From Microcystis panniformis FACHB-1757 (GTDB lineage: Bacteria; Cyanobacteriota; Cyanobacteriia; Cyanobacteriales; Microcystaceae): a stretch of DNA of 64,000 nt. Positions 17,748-27,362 of the stretch are shown here, in pieces. Location: the NCBI RefSeq assembly GCF_001264245.1, contig NZ_CP011339.1, positions 620,001-684,000 on the forward strand, read 5' to 3'. Positions within the stretch are counted from its first letter, which is position 1; each line of letters opens with the position of its first letter. The notes below the pieces were generated by a model, which worked only from the letters and a program-made list of their open reading frames with translations, did no database searches and was not told the DNA's origin. Made by a program: the position numbers and the translations under genes.

Positions 17748-19165
17748 TAGGGTTGATTCATTTAAATTAAGTATAGCTAATTTTGAGTCAATAAATTTGA
17801 CTGAAGATTCTCAATTTTATCTTTCTCTAACCAAAAGAGTTAGTCACAATAACTAATATTTAATCTTCTGCCAATATTTATTATGAATAAATTGATAAAG
17901 CTTGTTCCCAAGCCACTAAAAGCCTATCTCTCTTCAAATTTTCTGAGAGTACATCCTGTTAATTTAGCTAATTTTTCTGCTTCTTACGTCGATAAAACTA
18001 TCAGTTTTTCCCAACGTTCAGCTAACCACCTCTGTCCCTCCGTTATTGAGAGAAAACCCAAACCTCTGAAAAGATTCAATCCTATGGTTGTGAGAATTGA
18101 CCAATTGCTGGCCGCTTGAAAATCACTAATTTCGCTTTTATCTTCCTCAAAAATTACATCTTTTACCCAATGTAACTGATTTTCTATTTTCCAGTGTCCT
18201 CGAATAATTTTAGCAAATACTTCGGCGGATTCGGTTAGGCTACTGATATAGTAAGCTGTTTCTTCATAGGTTTTATCCCCGCGACTACCCCTTCTTTCTA
18301 CTTTAATAACTCTTCGCAGATTTTCAAACCCTTTTCTTTCATTTTTCCTCACTTTAAAAACTTCTATTTTTCTTGATATTTTTCGTCCATGACTATTATC
18401 TTGTTCAAGAAAAAAACTTTCTGGCTTTGAGGAATTACTCAGGTCTTGTATTCGCTGATAAAGATTTTTCTGATTTCCTTTAACGGTGATAACATAGTCA
18501 TTTTTAGTCTTGGCTATTAAGCTGATTGTTTTCTTCTGACAGTGTAAAGCATCCCCAGTAAAAACTTTATTTTGGAGAGAGCAATCCTCAATTATAGCTT
18601 GCCCTTCGTCGATTTCAGACCCTTTTTTGTTTTCGATTCTTTTTAAGTGTAATACCAAGCCACTTTCTTGACTAAACAATGAGATAAACATGATAAAATT
18701 TTGTTGTTCATTGTTAGGATTCTTTAGGGTGTTTTTGAGACTTTTTCCATCTATGCCTAGCCAATTTATATCATCTCTTTGTCCATATTCTTGTAATGCC
18801 CATTCATTAAACATTTTTAACAAAATCTGACCATCAACTCCCATCATTACCCTTCTAATTGTTGAATAGGATGGGACTCTTTCTGGAATTATGTTAAATT
18901 CTTTACTCAGCCTGTGCCGATTATTTTTAGCAAACTCTCCTAGTTCTCTATAACCTGAGTATCCTAGCATTGTTCCTAGTATTATTACTACTAATACTAT
19001 CCATAAAGGGTGTCTTTTTCCTTTATCTTTCCGAAAGTCCTTGACTTGTTTTAGTTTTTCTATTAAGCTCAACATATATTTAAAAAGTTGCCGGTCACTT
19101 CTCATTTTACCTGATATTGATCGCTTTTACTTTTGATATTCTGATGGGAGAATGAAACAGCCCTA
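17748..19165 (-). mobile_element. ISAs1-family element
   Basis: Ends TAGGGTTGATTCATT and (right end reversed) TAGGGCTGTTTCATT. The flanks repeat CTTATTAAGGG (17737-17747 and 19166-19176), a duplication of about 10 bp. It lies inside MITE-G. Confidence 0.85.
17984..19075 (-). CDS. ISAs1-family transposase
   Basis: A 363-residue DDE transposase. The N-terminal part has KLKQVKDFRKDKGKRHPLW and the GYSGYRELGEFAKNN block typical of ISAs1. The catalytic core shows INWLGIDGKSLKNT (first Asp) near 110, KVFTGDALHCQKKT (second Asp) near 185 and HWKIENQLHWVKDVIFEED (Glu) near 300. The reading frame is whole, so the element may be mobile. The frame extends ten codons upstream of the chosen Met (MLSLIEKL), which is the usual family start. 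Confidence 0.88.
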   Translation of the reverse strand: MLSLIEKLKQVKDFRKDKGKRHPLWIVLVVIILGTMLGYSGYRELGEFAKNNRHRLSKEFNIIPERVPSYSTIRRVMMGVDGQILLKMFNEWALQEYGQRDDINWLGIDGKSLKNTLKNPNNEQQNFIMFISLFSQESGLVLHLKRIENKKGSEIDEGQAIIEDCSLQNKVFTGDALHCQKKTISLIAKTKNDYVITVKGNQKNLYQRIQDLSNSSKPESFFLEQDNSHGRKISRKIEVFKVRKNERKGFENLRRVIKVERRGSRGDKTYEETAYYISSLTESAEVFAKIIRGHWKIENQLHWVKDVIFEEDKSEISDFQAASNWSILTTIGLNLFRGLGFLSITEGQRWLAERWEKLIVLST

Positions 19166-19279
19166 CTTATTAAGGGGGGTGCCGATAGGCGGGGGGATCT
19201 ACCCTTGATAAGGGGGGTGCCTGAAAATTTTTAACACCTACCTACTTAACCGATAAATAGTAAGCAAGATGGGATTTAA

Positions 19280-21589
19280 TTATCTTTTGCCGTAGTAATG
19301 GCTATAGTAACGATAATTGTGGTCTTTCCGACTAACATTATTAGCCACTAAACCTAACACGGAAATCTGGGATAATCTCAGATCTTCGAGCAGATTTTTC
19401 AGCACAAAGCGATCGGTTTTGCCCAGTTTGGTGACGAGAATTAGGCCAGTGGCCATGGCGGCGAGAATTTTCGCATCGGCAAAAGCGGCGATCGGTGGTA
19501 GATCGTAGATAATTAGATCGAAAGCGTGGTCTTGCTGTAATTGCGAGATCATCTCCTGCATTCTCTGGGAAGAAAGCAAGCGGGTTGGATCTGGGGGAAT
19601 TAGACCGGCGGTAAGAATCGATAAATTCTCGTGGCGGGGTAGGAATTGAATCGCCTCGTTCCAATCGAGACCCTCGGCGAGGACATTACTAAGGCCGTGG
19701 TCGTTATCGAGATTAAGTCGTAGGTGAATCTGGGGTCGTCGCAGGTCGGCATCCACCAATAAGACTTTTTGTCCCATACGAGCGGCAGCCTTAGCGATAT
19801 TTATTGCCGTAGTAGTTTTACCATCTCCCGGTGATACAGAACTAATCACGAGGGACTTGAGGGGGGAATCGGAACCGAGGAGGCGAATATTGGTGTTAAG
19901 AGTGTGGAAAGCCTCCGAGAAGGGGGAGAAATTATAGTAGTAGAGGTTTTCGTTGGCTGATTTCGCATTGGTATTAGGGATAGTAAGTTGTTGACCAGCG
20001 ACTGTTAACTGGGGTAGGGCGGTGATCACTTTTTCGATCTTATCGATGTCTTTGTTCCAGGGAATTGCGCCTAAAAGGGGCAGTTTGGTATCTTCTTTTA
20101 GTTCATCTGCACTATGATGAACGGGATCTAATCTTTCAGCTAAAAAGGCTGCCCCTAGGCCTAGTAACAGGCCACCAATAACCCCTAAAGCGAGATTTCG
20201 CACGGGTTTAGGAGAAACGAAATCTTCCTCTACTTCTGGAGGGGAAATTAGTTGCCAAGGCACCACTTGTTGTGCCACCTTGAGTTGGAGTTTTTGTTGT
20301 TCCTCCAGAAAACGGCCGAGACTGGTGGTGGCAATTTCCAATTCTCGTTGCAAATCCGTATAGCGACGGGCTAAAACCGCCAGATTTTTGACCGAGGCTT
20401 TCTGTTGTTCGAGGGCCCGGGCAAGGGATTTTACCTTAATTTCTAGGGTTTGGCGGGTGTTAGCGGCTTCCACCAATTGCTGGGTTAATTCTACCCGCAG
20501 AGCGCTGCGTGACACCAAAGCCGGGGAATTACCCACTGTCTGGGGCAGTTTTTCCCCTAGGGTTCTCTGGGCCTCGTTTTGCAGTAGGGGCAGTAAATTG
20601 GCTCTTTTTTCCTCTAGGGTGGCGATTATCGGGCTATCTTTCGCGAAAACTGCCGATTGTTTGGCCAATTCCACTTCCACTTCCTGCAGCTGCTTGAGCA
20701 AATCTTGATAACCGGGAGATTCACTGAGATAAGTGGCGATAATTGCTTGATTAGGCGCCAATCCCACCTGTTGCTGTAAAGCTTGATAGCGAGAGTTAAT
20801 TTCGTTAAGGGCAACTTGGGCGACTCTGTACTCCTGCTCGATGCTGGTTAACTGTTGCGATAAACGAGTGGCTTCCTTGTCGGGATCCAGGAAATTGTAT
20901 TGCTGCCGGAATTGCTGCATTTGTTTTTGTAGAGAATTAACTCGTTCCTGCAGCACGGGCAATTGAGCGTTAACAAAATCCAAGCCTTGATTAATTTCGG
21001 TCTTGCGTTCCTGGGAACTATAGTTTAGGTAGTGACTAGCCAAATTGTCTAAAACCAGCTTAATTTTTTCTGGTTCTGCATTTTCGTAAACGATCTCTAA
21101 AACTTTCGTATCTTCTAATTGACTAATTTTGAGATCAGATTTGCCAGTTTTACTAATTAAATCACTGTAGGTAAAATCGGGATACTTAGGAGTTATTTTG
21201 CTAAGGATGGGGTTAAGGAGTTGAGGACTTTTCAGGACAGCGATTTGGGTTTCATAATCGATGTTCTCTCCACCCAACTGAGGCAGGATATCTTGGGCTG
21301 CCAGTTTGAGAGAATTTTTATTTTCCTCAATCGGTTGACCGATGAGCAGCAGGAATCTACCTTGATAGATAGGGGTTTTTAAGAAAGTCCAAGCAGCGAT
21401 CGCACCTGTTACCCCTAGGGTGATGCCAGCGATTATCCACCAGCGATGCTTGACGACAGAAAGGACTTGACGCAGGTTGAGTTCCTCTTCTTCCTGCGTC
21501 ACGGAGGGGATAAAAGCTGGTTGGGCAAAAACTGGTAGATTTCCTTGGCTTTGGGTTTTTAAAGCCCCGTTTTGTTGGTTGTTCATCAT
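19280..21589 (-). CDS. Wzc-type polysaccharide co-polymerase/tyrosine autokinase
   Basis: Controls chain length and export of Wzx/Wzy-type polysaccharides. A 769-residue fusion: an N-terminal Wzz domain with a first membrane segment (about 48-68, WWIIAGITLGVTGAIAAWTF), a long periplasmic coiled coil (about 190-440, many Gln/Leu/Glu heptads), a second membrane segment (about 470-488) and a cytosolic BY-kinase. The kinase has Walker A SPGDGKTTTAIN (near 585), Walker A' VLLVDADLRRP (near 615) and Walker B LIIYDLPP (near 700), and ends in a tyrosine cluster YRYYSHYY for autophosphorylation. A second Met follows the first. It is divergent from the polysaccharide genes that begin at 23664, with an IS630 element in between. 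Confidence 0.93.
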   Translation of the reverse strand: MMNNQQNGALKTQSQGNLPVFAQPAFIPSVTQEEEELNLRQVLSVVKHRWWIIAGITLGVTGAIAAWTFLKTPIYQGRFLLLIGQPIEENKNSLKLAAQDILPQLGGENIDYETQIAVLKSPQLLNPILSKITPKYPDFTYSDLISKTGKSDLKISQLEDTKVLEIVYENAEPEKIKLVLDNLASHYLNYSSQERKTEINQGLDFVNAQLPVLQERVNSLQKQMQQFRQQYNFLDPDKEATRLSQQLTSIEQEYRVAQVALNEINSRYQALQQQVGLAPNQAIIATYLSESPGYQDLLKQLQEVEVELAKQSAVFAKDSPIIATLEEKRANLLPLLQNEAQRTLGEKLPQTVGNSPALVSRSALRVELTQQLVEAANTRQTLEIKVKSLARALEQQKASVKNLAVLARRYTDLQRELEIATTSLGRFLEEQQKLQLKVAQQVVPWQLISPPEVEEDFVSPKPVRNLALGVIGGLLLGLGAAFLAERLDPVHHSADELKEDTKLPLLGAIPWNKDIDKIEKVITALPQLTVAGQQLTIPNTNAKSANENLYYYNFSPFSEAFHTLNTNIRLLGSDSPLKSLVISSVSPGDGKTTTAINIAKAAARMGQKVLLVDADLRRPQIHLRLNLDNDHGLSNVLAEGLDWNEAIQFLPRHENLSILTAGLIPPDPTRLLSSQRMQEMISQLQQDHAFDLIIYDLPPIAAFADAKILAAMATGLILVTKLGKTDRFVLKNLLEDLRLSQISVLGLVANNVSRKDHNYRYYSHYYGKR

Positions 21590-21936
21590 TAATCAAATAG
21601 TCAAGGGATAACTATATTAAACCGCATCTAGTATGCCAGTATAGCTTGAGAATAATTTGGGAATTTGTCCAAACATGGTATCTATTTAAAATAGCCTCAA
21701 ACCCTTATAGAGTAAGGAATATGACATCTAAAGCTGAGATTGACTTCGGGACACTTTTAAGGATATAAACCGCAACCAGCTAGAGAACTGGAATCTCACT
21801 GGCAGGCCATTAACCCTTAAAAGTATTGCTATGCAAAGATCATAGCCGAAAAAACCAAACTACGGTTTTCCCTGTGGATGCGGGTTAAAAGATTTTGCGG
21901 TAGCAATCTGGCTCGATTAATTACCGCTTCATCATA
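21590..21936. other. Intergenic stretch upstream of the wzc-like gene
   Basis: Contains the promoter side of the wzc-like gene, then 21690-21930, which looks like IS debris: the + strand reads a short frame IIAEKTKLRFSLWMRVKRF with no start. No gene supported. Confidence 0.4.
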
Positions 21937-22027
21937 AGTAGTCATGCAAAATTAATTACCTGCCCGATCGAGCTAAAACCCTTACGGGGCAATGATCGTC
22001 ATGTGTAAATAATTTTGCCTAGGTACT
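21937..22027. mobile_element. MITE-A copy 1
   Basis: A 91-bp element, TA on both sides, ends AGTAGTCATGCAAAATTA and (right end reversed) AGTACCTAGGCAAAATTA. Identical in sequence to the copies at 33165, 42812 and 63353. Confidence 0.95.
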
Positions 22028-22169
22028 TAACACCATGCTACAATGGCAACTATAGTTTTTCCAGAACTGCTAACTTTTGTCCTGCTGCGTCTTATAGTCA
22101 AGCTTGCTGATAATCCCCCCGACCAATCAGAACATCCATAGGTAGCCATTCTACACTCAGGAATAGATA

Positions 22170-23354
22170 AGCTTTTACGCATTTAAGTTACATTGACAGC
22201 ATTACCCTTATTTTTAAGTTTTCTACTCCATTTAATAATCAATCCCCCTTCATTTAAAAGCTGATTGACTACTTTTTCCAGTTCTTCTTTATTTTCAAAT
22301 TCTCGATTAGCTATGTACTCTTTAGCGGAATGCCACACTAATTCTATTAGGTTGTAATCTGGACTATAAGCTGGTAAAAACTCTAGCCTAATATTGGGCA
22401 ACTCTTTTTCCACCTGCTCAATAACATCTTTCTTTTTGTGATAACTAGCATTGTCTAATATGATGATAATTTTCGGTCCTTTTTCTCGAAAATCTTCGGG
22501 CAGATTTCCCAAGTTTATCCATTCTTGACGAATCTCTTCATGAAGTTTCTTTAATTGTTCATGGAAAGTTTCTGAATTTCCTTTTTTGATCATAAAACAG
22601 ACTCGTTTTTTGTCATTATATCTTAAGGCTCCCATCACATTCACCCTTCCTCTTTTTCTTTGTCCATTCACTTTTTTTCGCTTTCCTTTTTTTGTCCAAG
22701 CTCTCCTTCTTATTACTCTCAAACTAAATCCACACTCATCCCAAAACCATACCTGGATTGACTCTGGCTTTTCTTTAGCCAACCTTAAATATTCATCTAA
22801 TTTTTCTTTAAATGCTTTTCTTAATTTCTTGTCTTGCTTATCTTCTAGACTATATTTCGCCCAGATATACACATACTTTTTTCTTCTCAATATTCTTCTC
22901 ACTTGCGAGCCACTCAGTTTAATTCCTGTTTCCTTTTCTAGATGCTCTGCTAATCTTGCCGCTGTCCATCTCCCGAATTCATATCCAAATTCCTTCGGGT
23001 CTTCATCAACTATTTTTAATAGTAAATTAATATATTCCTCTGTGGCTTTTTTATGATTTCCATTTTTTCTCCCATCTTCTAGACTTTCTAAATTGTTAGG
23101 ATCGCCGTGAACACACCAATGGGCGACCGTTTTGAGTGAACAGCCAATAAAGTCAGCTATTTCTCGTTGAGTTTTTCCGTCGTTTAGCAAGAGAAACATT
23201 AAAATTCTTTCCCTAACCTCTGCTCTTTCTTCTTCTTTAAGAGCTTTTTGTAAGTTTTTCTTTTCTTCTAAGTCTAGGAAATCTTTGGCTGGCATAAGTA
23301 GGATTTTTCTAAAATTACTATTTCTATTTTAGGTGGTTTAAGTGCGTTTTAGCT
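22170..23354 (-). mobile_element. IS630-family element 1
   Basis: Imperfect inverted repeats AGCTTTTACGCATTTAAG and (right end reversed) AGCTAAAACGCACTTAAA, flanked by TA (22168-22169 and 23355-23356), the standard IS630 target. Confidence 0.85.
22183..23295 (-). CDS. IS630-family transposase 1
   Basis: A 370-residue transposase with an N-terminal helix-turn-helix (KTQREIADFIGCSLKTVAHW, about 52-72), a second winged-helix segment (GRWTAARLAEHLEKETGIKLSGSQVRRIL) and a DDE core: VWFWDECGF (first Asp, near 200), IIIILDNASYHKKKDV (second Asp, near 285) and AYSPDYNLIELVWHSAKE (Glu, near 320). The frame is complete. It lies 143 bases from a MITE-A copy, but its terminal repeats do not match that MITE. 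Confidence 0.92.
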   Translation of the reverse strand: MPAKDFLDLEEKKNLQKALKEEERAEVRERILMFLLLNDGKTQREIADFIGCSLKTVAHWCVHGDPNNLESLEDGRKNGNHKKATEEYINLLLKIVDEDPKEFGYEFGRWTAARLAEHLEKETGIKLSGSQVRRILRRKKYVYIWAKYSLEDKQDKKLRKAFKEKLDEYLRLAKEKPESIQVWFWDECGFSLRVIRRRAWTKKGKRKKVNGQRKRGRVNVMGALRYNDKKRVCFMIKKGNSETFHEQLKKLHEEIRQEWINLGNLPEDFREKGPKIIIILDNASYHKKKDVIEQVEKELPNIRLEFLPAYSPDYNLIELVWHSAKEYIANREFENKEELEKVVNQLLNEGGLIIKWSRKLKNKGNAVNVT

Positions 23355-23663
23355 TAATTAAGCGGTTAGTTGACCAAGAGTTTTTTCGGGGCAAAGGGGG
23401 AAAATTGGGACAAGGAGAGAGAATTAACGGATAAAGCCGAAAAAATAGTTTATTAATGGCTAAAAACAGCTTTAAAATCAGTAAAATCCGTTTGTTTGCT
23501 TAGTGTCCTCAATGTAAGTGAGATAATTGAGCAACTATCTTGAGAATTACCAAAATTACCACCCTGGGTTGACAAGGATGCTGAAATAGATTAAACTCAC
23601 TGAGAACTCAGCATCTGTATCGCTGGTGTAGAGTAAAAAAATTAAACTACAGGCAAAAACCAA
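23355..23663. other. Leader region of the polysaccharide operon
   Basis: About 300 bases without a gene. It probably holds the promoter of the + strand polysaccharide genes; a TGTAGAGTAAAAAAATTAAAC stretch precedes the first start. I see no clear operator or riboswitch. Confidence 0.35.
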
Positions 23664-24506
23664 ATGTCTAAATTTCTTGATAACCTGACTTATCTGCTGA
23701 ATATTGTTCTGCAAGACATAAAATTACGATTCAAGCTTTATGCCACTAACCAAACACCTATTATAATCTATCAAATGGGCAAAGTGGGTTCTAGCTCGGT
23801 GATGAAATCCTTAGAAAAAAAAGCAATTTTGCCATTGTTTAGTGTTCATTTTTTACTCAAAAATGCTGATAATAGAAGCTTTTACAATCCTAATGTTTAC
23901 GAAATTTTAGAATTAAAGCTGGGCAGAGAAAAGCAAGTCAGAAGTGGTGAGTTTTTATATAACAAGATAATCGTTCCCAAAAAACAGGTAAAGATTATTT
24001 CTTTAACTAGGGAACCAATAGGTAGAAATGTTGCAGCTTTTTTTCAGAACTTTGAAAGAGAAACAGGGAAAAAATATGAACAATCCAATTTTACTCTCCA
24101 AGAGCTAATGGATATATTTATCAATTTTTTCCCTCATTCAACTCCCCTAGACTGGTTCGATAATCACTTCAAGCCATTTTTAGGGATAGATGTTTATGAA
24201 TATCCTTTTCCGAAAGAGCAGGGATATTTAAGAATTAACAAAGATAATGTGGATTTATTGATCCTCAAACTAGAAACCTCTGACAGTGTCAAGGAAAAAG
24301 CGATCACCGAATTTCTGGGGTTAAAAGAATTTAAGTTAGTAAGGACGAACGTGGGAGAAGATAAAAATTATCGAGATATGTATAAAGAATTTAAGCAAAA
24401 TCTCAAATTACCACTATCTTATGTAGAGGAGATGTGCAGTTCTAAATACTTTAATCATTTTTACACGGAGGAAGAAATCAGAAAAGTTTATTCACGATGG
24501 ACTTAG
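23664..24506 (+). CDS. Putative capsular polysaccharide/sulfotransferase-fold protein
   Basis: A 280-residue protein with IIIYQMGKVGSSSVMKSLEKK (about 32-52), which has the shape of a sulfotransferase PAPS-binding loop, followed by VKIISLTREPIGRNVAAFFQNFER (about 110-135), matching the 3'-phosphate-binding Arg-x-Pro...Ser/Asn segment. This is the pattern of the family called putative capsular polysaccharide synthesis protein, related to sulfotransferases. It is the first gene of the + strand cluster, and the flippase starts 25 bases after its stop. No signal peptide. Likely cytosolic, modifying a sugar or lipid-linked repeat; the acceptor is unknown. Confidence 0.7.
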   Translation: MSKFLDNLTYLLNIVLQDIKLRFKLYATNQTPIIIYQMGKVGSSSVMKSLEKKAILPLFSVHFLLKNADNRSFYNPNVYEILELKLGREKQVRSGEFLYNKIIVPKKQVKIISLTREPIGRNVAAFFQNFERETGKKYEQSNFTLQELMDIFINFFPHSTPLDWFDNHFKPFLGIDVYEYPFPKEQGYLRINKDNVDLLILKLETSDSVKEKAITEFLGLKEFKLVRTNVGEDKNYRDMYKEFKQNLKLPLSYVEEMCSSKYFNHFYTEEEIRKVYSRWT

Positions 24507-24531
24507 TAGCATCCCTGGAGCAAAGAAAAAG

Positions 24532-25833
24532 ATGAAAAAAACTCCCTTAAAACTAAAAGAACGTTTAATTCGAGATGCGACGGGTTCTCTTGGTTTAAGA
24601 GTTGCTTTCATAACCCTTAGTTTTCTGACCAGTATTATTCTAGCTCGCTGGCTCGGTAAAAATGGCTTTGGGGTTTATACCTATGCAATGACTTGGCCTG
24701 CTTTGCTGGGCATTCCCGCGACTCTAGGCTTTAATAACTTATTAGTCAGAGAAGTGGCTATCTATAGCAGTCAGTCAGCTTGGGGATTAATGCGTGGTTT
24801 ATTACAATGGGCAAATGCAATTGTCTTCATAGTTTCTAGCCTAATGGCATTAGTTGCTATTGCTATTATTCTGAACTGGGGACAAGTCAGGGAGCCGGAC
24901 TTATTACCATCTCTGTGTGTAGCGATGATTTCCTTACCAATTGTCTCTTTAACTAGCTTGAGACTAGCGACGATGAAGGGTTTACACAGGGTGGTTTTAG
25001 GGCAAATGCCAGAAAATCTACTAGCTCCCTTAGTTTTTATTATCCTGACGATTTCTAGCTACTGGTTTCTTAGAAATCAAGAAAATATCACTGTCTGGGT
25101 GATGGGCTTAAAATTGATATCTCTTGGCATTACTTTTGTCGTTGGTGTGGTACTATTAGCCAGAGTGCTTCCCCAAGAGGTTAAACAGGCTAAACCTGAA
25201 TACAAAATTCTGACTTGGCTCAAGGACGGCTTACCGTTTATTTTGCTAGGAGGACTAGCGGTGATTAACTCTCGTATCGATATATTGATGCTCGGTGCCT
25301 TGAAGGGGGCGGGTGCTGTGGGAGTTTACGCAGTAGTCAGTCGAGTCACTTCTCTGATTATTTTTGGCCTAGGAATCTTGAATAACGTCCTTTCGCCAAC
25401 TTTTGCCACACTTTATGCAGAGGGAACGCGGGAACAACTGCAAAGGCTGGTTACTCATAGCACTCGTTTAATCAGCTTGTTTGCTCTGGTCATGACTTTG
25501 GGGTTGATTGCATTGAGATACTCGATTTTACAGCTTTTTGGTGCTGAGTTTATACAGGGACAAACAGCTTTGATAATTTTGAGTATTGGCTATCTGGTTA
25601 ACGCTCTGACTGGTTCCGTGGGTCTATTGCTAAATATGACCCGCCATGCTAAATTTAGTGCAGCAACTGTGGCATTTGCCGCTTTGTTAAATGTCTGTCT
25701 TAATTGGCTACTAATACCGAAGTGGGGGGTGAATGGTGCAGCCACTGCCACCGCAATCTCGATGATTGTAGGTAATATTATCAGTGCTATCTGGGTACGC
25801 CAAAAATTGGGCATCAAATCTACGGCAATTTAA
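24532..25833 (+). CDS. Wzx-type polysaccharide flippase
   Basis: A 433-residue integral membrane protein of the polysaccharide transporter/MOP superfamily, expected to flip lipid-linked oligosaccharide repeats across the cytoplasmic membrane. About 12 to 14 hydrophobic segments are visible. The N-terminus GSLGLRVAFITLSFLTSIILARWLGKNGFGVYTYAM is the classical Wzx/RfbX start, and the NSRIDILMLGALKGAGAVGVYAVVSRV region (about 240-265) is a family landmark. The TA of its TAA stop is the target duplication of a MITE-C insertion, so the MITE begins right after the coding sequence. Confidence 0.9.
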   Translation: MKKTPLKLKERLIRDATGSLGLRVAFITLSFLTSIILARWLGKNGFGVYTYAMTWPALLGIPATLGFNNLLVREVAIYSSQSAWGLMRGLLQWANAIVFIVSSLMALVAIAIILNWGQVREPDLLPSLCVAMISLPIVSLTSLRLATMKGLHRVVLGQMPENLLAPLVFIILTISSYWFLRNQENITVWVMGLKLISLGITFVVGVVLLARVLPQEVKQAKPEYKILTWLKDGLPFILLGGLAVINSRIDILMLGALKGAGAVGVYAVVSRVTSLIIFGLGILNNVLSPTFATLYAEGTREQLQRLVTHSTRLISLFALVMTLGLIALRYSILQLFGAEFIQGQTALIILSIGYLVNALTGSVGLLLNMTRHAKFSAATVAFAALLNVCLNWLLIPKWGVNGAATATAISMIVGNIISAIWVRQKLGIKSTAI

Positions 25834-25950
25834 ATGGGTGGGTGGAATTAAATATAAGATGAACGTAGGTTGGGTTGAAGCATGAAACCCAACGCCTGCT
25901 CATGTTACGCTACCGCTAACCCATCCTACAAATAATTGTGCCTCCCTACT
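25833..25950. mobile_element. MITE-C copy 1, at a stop codon
   Basis: A 118-bp element, ends AATGGGTGGGTGGAATTA and (right end reversed) AGTAGGGAGGCACAATTA, flanked by TA at 25831-25832 (part of the flippase stop codon) and 25951-25952. A near-identical copy is at 50657. Confidence 0.9.
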
Positions 25951-26000
25951 TAAGTATTTGCGTTTCGATGTTATCAGAGAAAACTTACTAAGGAGATATG

Positions 26001-27362
26001 ATGAGCGAAAATGATATTAATTTGGTTAAGATAATAACCTTTGCCTGGCTTTTATTTTGGGCTTTTTTGTCCGGCAAGAATATAATATTTAAGCGCTATT
26101 ACTCTGCCTACTTAGTAATTATCATTAATTTTTTGTTTTTTGGTGTGCCGTTGTTATTAGATTTAGTAATTGGTGAACCTAAGTACGATTTTTTTCGTGG
26201 ACTTGATAATCTAAGAGTGGCTGTTAGGGATGAAACAACCTTTTTGGTTTACTGTCTATACATTGCTATCGTGCCAGTAGTATTGTGGTACAATGGAATC
26301 CCCAAAGACAAGGAGAGTCATGGAAGATTATTAATCAATAATCAAACATTTTGGGTTAACTTAATTGGTTTCAGCAATAGGTATAAGCTCGGTAAACAAT
26401 TTAAGTTATTAATGATACTTATTGGTTACTTTCTTTTATTCTTACCTGTCATTGTTTGGTCATTTAGTCCTAATCCCGGTCTCTACATTACTTACGGAGC
26501 AAAAGGTGCTGGTCTCTTGTCGGAAGAAGAGTACAACTTTCATCAACTTATACATCTTTCCTCTTTACTCAGTTTGGGTGGACTAATAACAATAATTGTA
26601 TTGCAAAAAAATAAAAATTTGTCATTAATAAATTTTTACTTTTGGGCAAGTGTTCTCATCCCAATATCGGTAACAATATGGCTTAACGGCAAGAGATCTA
26701 TTATTGCTTTCGTGATTTTTGCTTTGGTTCTGACTTTACTTTTAAAAAAAGCTTTAAGTAGAGTAAAACTTTTAGCACTTTTATTGGGTTTATTATTAGT
26801 TTTTGGCATTTTTTCCTATTCTTATCAAACTTCCTTAGTCAGGAGTATAGATACAAAGCAAATGTATGAAATATCTCGTTTCGATTATGGTAGAGACCAT
26901 CTGCTTAAACTGTCTATTTACTCAGAATTAAATCCTGATAAATTTAAGATACTGGATCATCGACTTCAGACAGTTTATCATGCTTTAGTTTTATATATTC
27001 CTCGCTTTTTGTGGCCAGGTAAACCCATTCCTTATGATTACAAAAAATATATAACAGCGGCCGCCTTTAACATATCTCCCAAAGATGTTCTCCTCGGTCT
27101 AACAGGGACTTGGTTGGGGGAATCCTTATCTAATTTTGGTTGGGTAGGAGCTTTTATCGGTCCAATTACAATTGCCTTAATTTGTAGATTTGGAGATTCT
27201 ACAAAAAATAATTTCTTGATTATTTTTACTTCTTTTATTGCCCTGTGTTTGCTATTGCTAAGTCTAGGCTCTGTCTTTCGTTTTTTGATTATTTGGTTAA
27301 TACTTTTACTCAGAGAATACTACCAAAAAAAATACAAGAAATATAAAGGATATAAAATATGA
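26001..27362 (+). CDS. Wzy-like O-antigen/EPS polymerase
   Basis: A 453-residue multi-spanning membrane protein (about 11 to 12 hydrophobic segments) with a large extracytoplasmic loop near residues 290-370 (SLVRSIDTKQMYEISRFDYGRDHLLKLS ... YIPRFLWPGKPIPYDYKKY). The YIPR-x-LWP-GKP motif is typical of the oligosaccharide repeat-unit polymerases of cyanobacterial EPS loci. It would polymerise flipped repeats in the periplasm. Two ATGs adjoin (25998, 26001); AGGAG at 25991-25995 fits the second. Sequence conservation in Wzy is low, so the call rests on topology, the loop motif and the neighbouring Wzx. Confidence 0.82.
   Translation: MSENDINLVKIITFAWLLFWAFLSGKNIIFKRYYSAYLVIIINFLFFGVPLLLDLVIGEPKYDFFRGLDNLRVAVRDETTFLVYCLYIAIVPVVLWYNGIPKDKESHGRLLINNQTFWVNLIGFSNRYKLGKQFKLLMILIGYFLLFLPVIVWSFSPNPGLYITYGAKGAGLLSEEEYNFHQLIHLSSLLSLGGLITIIVLQKNKNLSLINFYFWASVLIPISVTIWLNGKRSIIAFVIFALVLTLLLKKALSRVKLLALLLGLLLVFGIFSYSYQTSLVRSIDTKQMYEISRFDYGRDHLLKLSIYSELNPDKFKILDHRLQTVYHALVLYIPRFLWPGKPIPYDYKKYITAAAFNISPKDVLLGLTGTWLGESLSNFGWVGAFIGPITIALICRFGDSTKNNFLIIFTSFIALCLLLLSLGSVFRFLIIWLILLLREYYQKKYKKYKGYKI

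Larger units (their letters stand above)
17645..19246. mobile_element. MITE-G copy 1, split by an ISAs1 element
   Basis: The left half (17645-17747) begins AGTAAGTGGTTATAATTA after TA and contains GATCCCCCCTTAATCCCCCC. The right half (19166-19246) ends, read in reverse, AGTAGGTAGGTG and is followed by TA. Joined without the inner IS they form a MITE of about 180 bp like the one at 63116. Confidence 0.8.

Noticed and set aside
20388..20814. Plus- and minus-strand frames inside the wzc-like gene
   Set aside because: They overlap a strongly supported coding sequence in other frames and have biased Arg/Ser/Leu composition; shadows.
21937..23354. IS630-1 as the mobiliser of the neighbouring MITE-A
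   Set aside because: Both use TA targets, but the terminal repeats differ (AGCTTTTACGC against AGTACCTAGGC). Closeness alone is not enough.
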